This document shows positions 1 through 5,453 of a DNA stretch of 11,339 nucleotides, piece by piece. Each line of letters starts with the position of its first letter. Within the stretch, counting starts at the first letter, position 1. The stretch is from an uncultured Bacilli bacterium (GTDB lineage Bacteria > Bacillota_I > Bacilli_A > RF39 > UBA660), in assembly GCA_934130485.1 (NCBI GenBank), contig CAKOYE010000035.1:1-11339 (forward strand), written 5' to 3'. The notes under the pieces were generated by a model that was given only the letters and a program-made list of their open reading frames with translations, made no database searches and had not been told where the DNA came from. The translations under genes were made by a program, and so were the position numbers.

Positions 1-39
1 CAAAACATATATAGCACTTGATATAGCAGTGAAATCCAT
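1..39 (-). CDS. 5' end of a further gene, truncated by the window edge; product unknown
   Basis: An ATG at 39-37 opens a frame of 13 codons (MDFTAISSAIYVL) that is still open at the window edge. It is preceded by a G-rich ribosome binding site (GGGGG at 50-46, 6 nt from ATG) that can pair with the anti-SD sequence allowing one G-U pair. A perfect extended -10 promoter lies upstream at 74-102, with the same ATG spacing as two other promoters in the window. Those three signals make a real gene start likely despite the short visible part. The visible peptide is hydrophobic and could lead into a membrane helix, but nothing identifies the product. By position it would be the next member of the VirB2/TrbL-like group, so a small membrane protein or a T4SS-type ATPase operon would not surprise me. 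That is a guess from context. Confidence 0.6.
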   Translation of the reverse strand, partial: MDFTAISSAIYVL

Positions 40-73
40 AAAATTCCCCCATTTCGTTTATCTATATTATTAC

Positions 74-102
74 ATTATAACATACAATAATATAAATATA
101 AA
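74..102 (-). promoter_or_regulatory. extended -10 promoter upstream of the left-edge gene
   Basis: On the minus strand a perfect TATAAT (79-74) is preceded by TG one base upstream (TGTTATAAT), the classical extended -10. A weak -35, TTTATA (102-97, 4 of 6 consensus positions), sits 17 bp upstream. The predicted transcript starts near 67 and gives a leader of about 28 nt before the ATG at 39. The 11-mer TATGTTATAAT at 84-74 is repeated exactly at 5431-5421 and with one change at 2484-2474. Confidence 0.65.
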
Positions 103-112
103 ATATTTTTCA

Positions 113-2071
113 TTATTTATTTTTTTTATTTTCTTCCCTAGCATTTAATATTTCAATTTGTTCCTCTATTGTTTTAAGTTCATTTTCAAAATTTCTCAAA
201 TCTTTATACAAATTCTCATAAATTTGATATTCAGTTTTTTCAATAGAATTTCTTCCTTGAACATCCATTGCTTTTTTGTAATCTTCATAATTTTTATAAA
301 TAAGTTCATTATCATAATTTACATCAAAAGCTTCTTCTATAGCATTTCTATCAGGTGAATTTGATAACTGATTGTTTATCAAATTTTTCTGACGAAGTAC
401 TTGTTGTTCCATATTTTCCTTTTCCTTTGTTTTTTCAGCAACTGAATCGGTTTTACTTATTCCTAATGAACGTGATTTTCTACTTCTTACAGAGTCACCA
501 ATTGCACCACCAATAGTTCCCTTTTGCAGATTACCTTTATTCATTATTATATTTTTAGCTGCACGTGCAGAAGCACCAAATCCACCTGCAATGCCACTAC
601 CAAGACCTTTAATAATTTCTTTTCCTTTATTGTCACTCTCGGCTATTTTAGGAATAGCGGCCAAACTATTAGCCATATTTCCACCTATACCAGCAACACC
701 AATTGCGCCAACTCCAACAAAGAATTTACCAGTATTTTTAAGTAGTTGCATTATTCCCATATCACCAGTTAAACCTAACATTTTAGAAATAAAATCAGGA
801 CACTTTATACAAAATATAACAATTCCAATAATTAAAAATATCAAAACTAAAGAATTACCATAACTAACCTTTTCTAATTTTCCAGAGAAAAAATAAGCAG
901 TTAGGAAAATAACAAACAATTTAATAAACAATTCTAAATATGTGTTAATTGTTAATTTTAACCAACTATTAAAAAGTTTGCTTTCCTTAACATCTATATA
1001 AGAAATAATTGGTATTGGTGAAATGATTTCTAAAAAAGCAAATTTAACTACACGTATAGCAACATCAACACATAAAATTATAAACATTACTAATGTAACT
1101 AATAACGAAACAGTAGAAATTCCAAAATTGTATTTAAATACATAATCCCCATCTGATTTATTACATTTCAAAATAAGGTCATCATCATTTGTTTCCATTA
1201 TATTACCAGGAGTGTAACTGCAACATACTTTATCAATATCTGCAAAAAAAGGATCATATTCAGTTACTGACAAAATTTCAGACGAAAGAACAGCTTTATA
1301 ATCGTTATCATCCCTTGCTTTATTAATCTTATTAATTAAATATTCGCCATCTCTAACTCCACATTTTATTCCAGAATTATATGCACTAGTATTTTTACAA
1401 TAATAATACCCTGAAGTATTATTACCATACTCACCAAATCTACTAGTATCTTTTCCAAGACCGGTTAAATAATCAATGCACATACTAACTCTAATTGTTT
1501 GATTACATTTTTTTGCCTCAAAATATAATCCAGGTTGATCAGGATTTTTAAATATATTAGTGCAACCACCAAAAACACTAGAAAGACTTCCAGTATCATT
1601 ATACCCAAGAAAACTTGTAACAATTGAATATGATACCTTTTTAGCAATTTCGTCTAAATCTTTTTCTTGCTCTTTCTTTTCATCTTTAGCCTTTTGTCCT
1701 AAAACAAATTTACCAATAACATTTTCCTGTAAAATTATTGTTTGAATATGATATAATTCTTGAAAAATTCTAGGCATTGTACCCAAAAGAGCTAAAGAAA
1801 CAACAATTCTTACCAAAAATTTTGATGTACCAGTACTTTTATCTGTAAGCTTATCTGGATCAATAATATAATTAATAATTACTATAGCTGCCTTAAAGCA
1901 AACAAAAAGACCAATTAAAGAATAAATCTTCTCTGTAATACTCTCAAAAAAAGTAACAATATTTACATCCGCAACAGATAAAATTAGTGAGTAAACTTTG
2001 ACTATCATATCAGCCAAAAAAGTATCAATAGAAGCAAAAAAAGTTCTCAAACCTGTAGAATCTGATACCAT
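113..2071 (-). CDS. TrbL/VirB6-like polytopic membrane protein (T4SS-type channel component)
   Basis: A 652-residue membrane protein. Hydrophobic segments are visible at about 47-68, 86-105, 316-338, 340-357, 376-395, 405-422 and 450-470. Between the first and second clusters lies a large loop (about 106-315) with eight cysteines (170, 189, 198, 225, 237, 283, 284, 303), probably outside the cell. After the last helix comes a Gly/Ala-rich stretch (about 452-525), a basic patch (RSRKSRS, 529-535) and a charged, helical, probably coiled-coil cytoplasmic tail (about 545-650). Helix clusters around a long loop followed by a Gly-rich hydrophobic region and a charged tail are typical of TrbL/VirB6-type proteins, the inner-membrane channel subunits of type IV secretion systems. 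The start is ATG at 2071 with GGAGG at 2083-2079, 7 nt away. The gene follows the VirB2-like gene after 17 nt, so the two are probably co-transcribed from the promoter at 2474-2502. I assign the family from architecture, not from a sequence search. Confidence 0.7.
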   Translation of the reverse strand: MVSDSTGLRTFFASIDTFLADMIVKVYSLILSVADVNIVTFFESITEKIYSLIGLFVCFKAAIVIINYIIDPDKLTDKSTGTSKFLVRIVVSLALLGTMPRIFQELYHIQTIILQENVIGKFVLGQKAKDEKKEQEKDLDEIAKKVSYSIVTSFLGYNDTGSLSSVFGGCTNIFKNPDQPGLYFEAKKCNQTIRVSMCIDYLTGLGKDTSRFGEYGNNTSGYYYCKNTSAYNSGIKCGVRDGEYLINKINKARDDNDYKAVLSSEILSVTEYDPFFADIDKVCCSYTPGNIMETNDDDLILKCNKSDGDYVFKYNFGISTVSLLVTLVMFIILCVDVAIRVVKFAFLEIISPIPIISYIDVKESKLFNSWLKLTINTYLELFIKLFVIFLTAYFFSGKLEKVSYGNSLVLIFLIIGIVIFCIKCPDFISKMLGLTGDMGIMQLLKNTGKFFVGVGAIGVAGIGGNMANSLAAIPKIAESDNKGKEIIKGLGSGIAGGFGASARAAKNIIMNKGNLQKGTIGGAIGDSVRSRKSRSLGISKTDSVAEKTKEKENMEQQVLRQKNLINNQLSNSPDRNAIEEAFDVNYDNELIYKNYEDYKKAMDVQGRNSIEKTEYQIYENLYKDLRNFENELKTIEEQIEILNAREENKKNK

Positions 2072-2088
2072 AATCGAGCCTCCAATTA

Positions 2089-2439
2089 TTATTTAATACA
2101 AGTATCACTTGTAACCCCAGCTAAATCAAGTAGCCAACTTGCAAGTGCAGGAATAGCAATAAATAAAGCAATAGCTATTAATCTTTTAGCAAACTTGGTA
2201 GCAACTTTTTTTAATTCTCCATTATCTCCACTGACAAGAACTTTAATAAAATCTACCATTCCCATAACGATACCAATTACTAATGCAATAGCACCTATAG
2301 TATAAAATATATTGCATATTTCTGTTACTAAATCATCGGATAAAGCTTCTTCACAAGATACAGCACCAACATTACTAACAAATAATAAACTAAAACAAGT
2401 AAAATATGTAAAACACAATCTAATTTTTTTCAATTTCAT
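2089..2439 (-). CDS. VirB2/TrbC-like pilin-type membrane protein with signal peptide
   Basis: I place the start at ATG 2439 (MKLKKIRLCF), giving 116 residues. The frame is open to an earlier ATG at 2472, but that codon has no Shine-Dalgarno site and would lie at or upstream of the predicted transcription start near 2467. The 2439 start puts a basic Lys/Arg n-region directly before a hydrophobic signal sequence (about residues 10-26, likely cleaved near VGA). Its own ribosome site is weak (GGA, 6 nt from ATG). The mature part has two membrane helices (about 45-70 and 85-108) separated by a short charged loop. The helix-loop-helix core matches the 125-aa protein at 2664-3041 at fixed spacing: G-M-V-D, then K, S, K-K and K-R-L-I. 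Two-helix architecture with a signal peptide is that of VirB2/TrbC-type T4SS pilins. It is followed after 17 nt by the TrbL/VirB6-like gene, the usual functional partner. Cysteines are at 29, 42 and 114 of the revised protein. Confidence 0.75.
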   Translation of the reverse strand: MKLKKIRLCFTYFTCFSLLFVSNVGAVSCEEALSDDLVTEICNIFYTIGAIALVIGIVMGMVDFIKVLVSGDNGELKKVATKFAKRLIAIALFIAIPALASWLLDLAGVTSDTCIK

Positions 2440-2473
2440 CACCATTCCAAACAAGCTAAATATAATCAACATA

Positions 2474-2502
2474 ATTGTAACATAATAAACTAAATTTTAC
2501 AA
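2474..2502 (-). promoter_or_regulatory. promoter for the VirB2-like/TrbL-like transcription unit
   Basis: On the minus strand, -35 TTGTAA (2502-2497, 4 of 6) and -10 TACAAT (2479-2474, 5 of 6) are separated by exactly 17 bp, with the extended TG in place (TGTTACAAT). The predicted start near 2467 gives a leader of about 28 nt to ATG 2439. A second extended -10, TGTTATAAT at 2517-2509, lies just upstream without a good -35 and might be an alternative start site. The unit sits directly after a terminator (2566-2596), which supports independent transcription. Confidence 0.7.
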
Positions 2503-2565
2503 TAAGTTATTATAACAAAAAAAAGATTTAAAATGCTTTTCAAAATTTATTAAATCGGATTAAAA

Positions 2566-2596
2566 CAAATAAAAAAGGGTCATTTTAACCCTCTTA
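2566..2596 (-). terminator. rho-independent terminator after the 125-aa VirB2-like gene
   Basis: Read on the minus strand, an 8-bp stem (AAGAGGGT pairing with ACCCTTTT, one G-T wobble; arms at 2595-2588 and 2580-2573) closes a 7-nt loop and runs straight into a T tract (TTTTTT at 2576-2571, then ATTTG). This is a standard intrinsic terminator shape. It lies about 70 nt after the stop codon at 2664 and separates that gene from the next promoter at 2474-2502. The rest of the interval 2597-2663 shows nothing I can name. Confidence 0.75.
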
Positions 2597-2663
2597 CATA
2601 ATTCATTTTATCATTAGTTTTAGACATTACCAACACTACTTAATAAAAATATGAATACAAATA

Positions 2664-3041
2664 TTAATAATCATCAGCTGGTGAACATTCATTATTAATA
2701 AAGCAATCAAAACAATTTTTATATGGATTTACACTATCATTTGATCCACCAACCAACGAAACTACAAATTGTACTATAGAAACTACAAAAAATACTAAAA
2801 CAGCAACAATTAATCTCTTAATTAATAATCCCTGATTTTTCTTAATATCATCCTCTTTTGCAGACATTACAGCTTTTCCTAAATCAATTAAACCAAAAAC
2901 GACAACTAAAACAGGAATAGCAACTTTCATAATATTAACAATGGTAGAAATTGCTGATGGAAGTGTGGAATCAATAACAAGTGGGCCATTAGCTCCATTT
3001 CCACAAGAAACATTTGATAAAATATAAAATAAATTTTCCAT
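2664..3041 (-). CDS. VirB2/TrbC-like two-helix membrane protein (T4SS-pilin-like)
   Basis: A 125-residue protein with two strongly hydrophobic segments (about 34-53 and 77-98) joined by a charged loop (SAKEDDIKKNQ, 60-70). The core G-L-I-D-x-x-K, S, I-K-K, K-R-L-I has the same residue spacing as the VirB2-like protein encoded at 2089-2439, so the two are paralogs. Unlike that protein it has no clear cleavable signal peptide. Its N-terminal 30 residues contain Cys13, and the C-terminal tail has Cys110, 113 and 119. The start is ATG 3041 with a perfect AGGAGG (3054-3049) 7 nt away, the strongest ribosome site in the window. It lies 58 nt after the CpaE-like gene behind its own candidate promoter and palindrome, and ends before a terminator, so it may be highly expressed as a single gene. 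A structural pilin-like or membrane-ring subunit is the likely role. Topology and family resemblance support this; function is inferred. Confidence 0.7.
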   Translation of the reverse strand: MENLFYILSNVSCGNGANGPLVIDSTLPSAISTIVNIMKVAIPVLVVVFGLIDLGKAVMSAKEDDIKKNQGLLIKRLIVAVLVFFVVSIVQFVVSLVGGSNDSVNPYKNCFDCFINNECSPADDY

Positions 3042-3061
3042 AAATACGCCTCCTAGAACTT

Positions 3062-3090
3062 ATATTACAATAAATGTCAACGTTTGTCAA
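3062..3090 (-). promoter_or_regulatory. candidate promoter for the 125-aa VirB2-like gene
   Basis: A perfect -35 TTGACA (3090-3085) and a -10 TAATAT (3067-3062, 4 of 6) are separated by 17 bp on the minus strand. The predicted start near 3055 would leave a very short leader that begins about at the AGGAGG ribosome site. A second TTGACA (3080-3075) lies inside the spacer but has no -10 at the right distance. The -35 lies in the palindrome at 3071-3096, so a binding protein there would block it. Confidence 0.5.
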
Positions 3091-3096
3091 CATTTA
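3071..3096. repeat. 26-bp inverted repeat with internal 10-bp direct repeat, possible operator
   Basis: Arms TAAATGT (3071-3077) and ACATTTA (3090-3096) are perfect inverted repeats around a 12-bp centre that holds AACGTT. The same stretch also reads as two near-identical 10-mers in tandem (TGTCAACGTT at 3075-3084 and TGTCAACATT at 3085-3094). It begins 3 bp after the stop codon of the CpaE-like gene and covers the -35 of the next promoter. It lacks the T tract of a terminator. Operator function is inference from position and symmetry. Confidence 0.45.
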
Positions 3097-3099
3097 ACA

Positions 3100-4107
3100 T
3101 TAAAACAACCCCAATATTTTATTCTTTTTTGACACTTCTTCGTCAGTTTCTACTTCAAAACCAAGTTTAGATAAAAAAGTACTTAAAGCGTGAATATTAC
3201 GTTCACGATCATCTAAAGGTGGTAAATTGAAATATACTTTTGTTTTTGCCTCATAAGCAAATTCAATTACATCTTTTGAATCAAGCAAACTTTTATTTAA
3301 TACTATTTTATACTTTTCATCTTTTCCTTTTAATTTTGCAAAAGCATTTCTATCAAGTAACATCAATTTATTTAATTTAATTGTTGATGGTTCAACTAAG
3401 CATAATACAGTCGTACATAAACTTTCAGCTTGTTGACTTGTATTAATATCGATTAACGCAATATCTTTATCACTGTATTTAACAATTGTATTTCCAATTT
3501 CATTACTTGTAGTATTAACCATTTCCTTATCATTAAAATAAATAAAATCACGTTTGTCGACTTCAATTGCTATAACAGAATAATACTTTGACAAAAGTTT
3601 TTTCATCATATAGATTAAAGTAGAAGCACCAGCTTGTTTTGTCATATTTTTTACTCCAACAACAAGAGTTCCTCTTCCTCTTTCATAAGTTTCACCATCA
3701 CTAGAAACCTCATCGTTTTTTTCAACTTCAAGTTGATGAATATGTGCAACATCACGATAAGTGTTTGGATGATTATATAAATACATAATACCTTCAGCAT
3801 TTTTAGTAAAATTATAAATTCCCATTGAAATCAATTTTGATAAATATTCTGTCGAAGAACTTTCTATAGTGTCATCAAGTAATAAGATTACTTTATCCAT
3901 ATCTAAAGAAATAGAAAGTTTTTGTAAATTTTTTATATCTTTATAATTCTTAATAGCAGTTATATCCAAAATCATTCTTTGAAAATAAAAATTTTGAAAT
4001 GTTGAAATAATTTCTTCAGCATCAAATTCACCATTCAAAGACTTAATAATATCAATATCCAATCCTTGTAACATTGCACTATATTTATTTGTTATAATAA
4101 CATTCAT
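3100..4107 (-). CDS. cpaE: CpaE/TadZ-like pilus localisation protein, degenerate P-loop (ParA/MinD-like)
   Basis: A 335-residue soluble two-domain protein. Residues about 1-125 look like an atypical receiver-type domain (DKVILLLDDT at 71-80, then a further strand/helix unit). Residues about 145-335 look like a ParA/MinD-type ATPase fold: TLVVGVKNM, then the P-loop position KQAGASTL (157-164), the strand DIALIDINTS (215-224) and a further strand TTVLCLVEP (232-240). In CpaE/TadZ proteins this order places the Tad machine at its site in the cell, and many members carry a GxGAST-type loop in which the usual P-loop lysine is Ala. Here that lysine is also absent (Ala161), and the signature lysine of deviant Walker A motifs is displaced or lost (Thr156/Lys157), so ATP hydrolysis is doubtful. 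The start is ATG 4107 with AGGAGAG 7 nt away; the upstream gene's TAG stop is part of that site (12-nt gap). Assignment rests on the motif and the Tad context. Confidence 0.75.
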   Translation of the reverse strand: MNVIITNKYSAMLQGLDIDIIKSLNGEFDAEEIISTFQNFYFQRMILDITAIKNYKDIKNLQKLSISLDMDKVILLLDDTIESSSTEYLSKLISMGIYNFTKNAEGIMYLYNHPNTYRDVAHIHQLEVEKNDEVSSDGETYERGRGTLVVGVKNMTKQAGASTLIYMMKKLLSKYYSVIAIEVDKRDFIYFNDKEMVNTTSNEIGNTIVKYSDKDIALIDINTSQQAESLCTTVLCLVEPSTIKLNKLMLLDRNAFAKLKGKDEKYKIVLNKSLLDSKDVIEFAYEAKTKVYFNLPPLDDRERNIHALSTFLSKLGFEVETDEEVSKKNKILGLF

Positions 4108-4119
4108 CTTATCACTCTC

Positions 4120-4617
4120 CTAAGATTTTTTTCCACCACGGTCACCTAAATCATAAATAACGCGTGTTTCACCATATAAAGGGAACTCTAATGTATAACC
4201 AACAATCGGAATATCTAAATACATAAATGTTTCAACACCATAATAATAGCCTCTCTCAGTTTCATATGCATAAATACAATAATGATAATTTTGACTACCA
4301 GTCAACGGTGTTCCACCACTCTTTTCCTTAGTACATTTATTTTCCATAGTTAATCCTTTGTTTCTACGATAACCTACACTTGCTAATTCGCTTTCAATTC
4401 CTTCTACGAATTTTGGGTCATTTATATCAATAGTTGTAATATTGTTACCTTCTATATTACTATATTTTTCTGCATAATTTGCAACATAATTTAAAAGCTT
4501 GTTTTTTATTTTATTTGCCCTTGAATAATTTATAGCAAAAGTCAAAATAAGAATAGTTAAAAATAAAAACATTATAACAACACCTGACACAAATGCATTT
4601 CCAATTGATGCCTTCAT
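4120..4617 (-). CDS. TadE/TadF-like pseudopilin, second of a paralogous pair
   Basis: A 165-residue protein with a short N-terminal leader MKASIG, one membrane helix (about 8-29) and an extracytoplasmic domain. It is a clear paralog of its upstream neighbour. Both have YS[KR]A-x-K-x-x-N beginning at residue 31, a GY pair followed by a Cys, the string Y-x-x-C-[VI]-Y-A, and a C-terminal block [MI]-P-[VI]-[IV]-G ... P-[VL]-Y-G-[KE]-T. Cys95 and Cys114 could form a disulfide. A single N-terminal helix with a beta-rich outer domain, encoded between the pilin and cpaE in a Tad locus, matches the place of TadE/TadF minor pilins. I see no direct family motif beyond that. The start is ATG 4617, 20 nt after the previous stop, with AGGGAAG 7 nt from the start. 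The TAG stop lies in the ribosome site of the next gene. Confidence 0.65.
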   Translation of the reverse strand: MKASIGNAFVSGVVIMFLFLTILILTFAINYSRANKIKNKLLNYVANYAEKYSNIEGNNITTIDINDPKFVEGIESELASVGYRRNKGLTMENKCTKEKSGGTPLTGSQNYHYCIYAYETERGYYYGVETFMYLDIPIVGYTLEFPLYGETRVIYDLGDRGGKKS

Positions 4618-4637
4618 TTAATCACTTCCCTATATCA

Positions 4638-5123
4638 TTACTCATTGTAAAATTCCCCAACAATATTTTTACAACTACTTCCAAAGCAAAATATACGATT
4701 TGTTTTTCCGTAAACTGGTACTCTAAAGTAATCGCCTATGACAGGCATATCAATATGAATATATGTAACAACACCATATTCAACAAACCTACCACTGTAA
4801 GACCTTGTATCAACTTCTTCCGCATAAACACAAAATCTATAATTAGAATTTAAATAATTTTTTTCCATAGGAACAAGGCCATTTCGATTACCACATTTGG
4901 GAATATTATTTTCAAACTGATACCCAAGTCCCGATAGATTATAATTTATTCTTTCGGCAGATAAATCATTATATCCTTCATACATTTCAATAGCATTTAT
5001 AATTCTATTATTTGCCTTAAAGGCTTTGGAGTAACTCATAGTTCCGGCTAAAATTGAAAAAGTCATAATAATAAATACAATAATAATATTATAAAGTGCT
5101 ACGCTTCCTAATCCTTCCCTCAT
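4638..5123 (-). CDS. TadE/TadF-like pseudopilin, first of a paralogous pair
   Basis: A 161-residue single-pass protein: leader MREGLG, hydrophobic helix about 8-28, then an extracytoplasmic domain with cysteines 77, 98, 146 and 151. It shares the YSKA block at residue 31, the YRFCVYA motif (95-101) and the MPVIG...VPVYGKT block (126-141) with the protein encoded immediately downstream, so the pair arose by tandem duplication. The N-terminal Gly at position 6 aligns with Gly6 of the 76-aa pilin-like protein and of the downstream paralog. It has four cysteines against two in the paralog. The start ATG 5123 is preceded by AGGAAGGGG, 6 nt away, and follows the pilin-like gene after 34 nt. Likely role: minor pilin or tip/priming subunit of the Tad-type fibre, by position and topology. 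Confidence 0.65.
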   Translation of the reverse strand: MREGLGSVALYNIIIVFIIMTFSILAGTMSYSKAFKANNRIINAIEMYEGYNDLSAERINYNLSGLGYQFENNIPKCGNRNGLVPMEKNYLNSNYRFCVYAEEVDTRSYSGRFVEYGVVTYIHIDMPVIGDYFRVPVYGKTNRIFCFGSSCKNIVGEFYNE

Positions 5124-5157
5124 AAGTTACCCCTTCCTAAATATTAAATTTTAAATA

Positions 5158-5388
5158 CTAATCAGCCTTACTCTTTTGACCTTCTAAACAACTACTTATA
5201 TCAATTGTAGTTCCGTCATATCCCATACAAGCCTTGCCATCCCATTCTCCGCCATTAGATTGGCAACATGATTTTTGTGCTTGATTTTTCATTAAACCAC
5301 TAATAAGAGGTGTAACTACTGCGGCAACTACTCCAATCAATAAAATTGCTATAACAGTTAAATTTGCTTCTCCTGCAGCTTCCTTCAT
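5158..5388 (-). CDS. Flp/Tad-type pilin-like small protein with four cysteines
   Basis: A 76-residue protein: short polar leader MKEAAG, a long uninterrupted hydrophobic helix (about 10-32), then a small polar domain with Cys41, Cys42, Cys54 and Cys67. Size, N-terminal helix and position directly after tadC fit a Flp-type major pilin, the subunit polymerised by CpaF/TadB/TadC. Typical Flp pilins have Gly at the prepilin-peptidase site and Glu five residues later. Here Gly6 is present but position +5 is Thr11, so processing may differ or not occur. The CC...C...C tail is also unusual, since many Flp pilins lack a cysteine-bearing domain; two disulfides are possible. Its own extended -10 promoter (5421-5450) would allow expression above that of the assembly genes, as expected for a major subunit. 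The start ATG 5388 has AGGTGG 7 nt away. Confidence 0.7.
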   Translation of the reverse strand: MKEAAGEANLTVIAILLIGVVAAVVTPLISGLMKNQAQKSCCQSNGGEWDGKACMGYDGTTIDISSCLEGQKSKAD

Positions 5389-5420
5389 TATCTCACCACC
5401 TTTATTTCATATACACTTAT

Positions 5421-5450
5421 ATTATAACATATTTTAAAGATTATAATCAA
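5421..5450 (-). promoter_or_regulatory. extended -10 promoter of the pilin-like gene
   Basis: In the 65-nt gap after tadC, a perfect TGTTATAAT (-10 at 5426-5421) has a -35 TTGATT (5450-5445, 4 of 6) 18 bp upstream. The predicted start near 5414 gives a leader of about 27 nt. The 11-mer TATGTTATAAT is identical to that at 84-74. No terminator is visible between tadC and this promoter, so read-through from upstream is likely to add to it. Confidence 0.65.
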
Positions 5451-5453
5451 CAA

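Noticed and set aside
158..863. Plus-strand open frames antisense to the TrbL-like gene
   Set aside because: They lie wholly inside a long minus-strand gene with clear domains, have no ribosome sites or family features, and their composition reflects the AT-rich complement.
2440..2472. Earlier ATG at 2472 for the second VirB2-like protein
   Set aside because: No Shine-Dalgarno site, and it falls at or before the predicted transcription start near 2467. The start at 2439 gives a normal signal peptide and the same promoter-to-ATG spacing as two other genes.
3071..3096. Palindrome as a rho-independent terminator for the pilin-cpaE unit
   Set aside because: The stem is AT-rich (one G-C pair in each 7-bp arm), the loop is 12 nt, and no T tract follows on the minus strand. 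Overlap with a TTGACA promoter box fits an operator better.
3100..4107. Chromosome or plasmid partition ParA protein
   Set aside because: The P-loop is degenerate, there is an extra N-terminal receiver-like domain and no ParB or parS-like partner. Position between pseudopilin genes and other pilus genes favours CpaE/TadZ.
4571..4579. TGTTATAAT string inside the second pseudopilin gene as a promoter
   Set aside because: It lies within the codons of the membrane helix, lacks a -35 at the right distance, and has no gene start at the spacing seen for the three intergenic copies.
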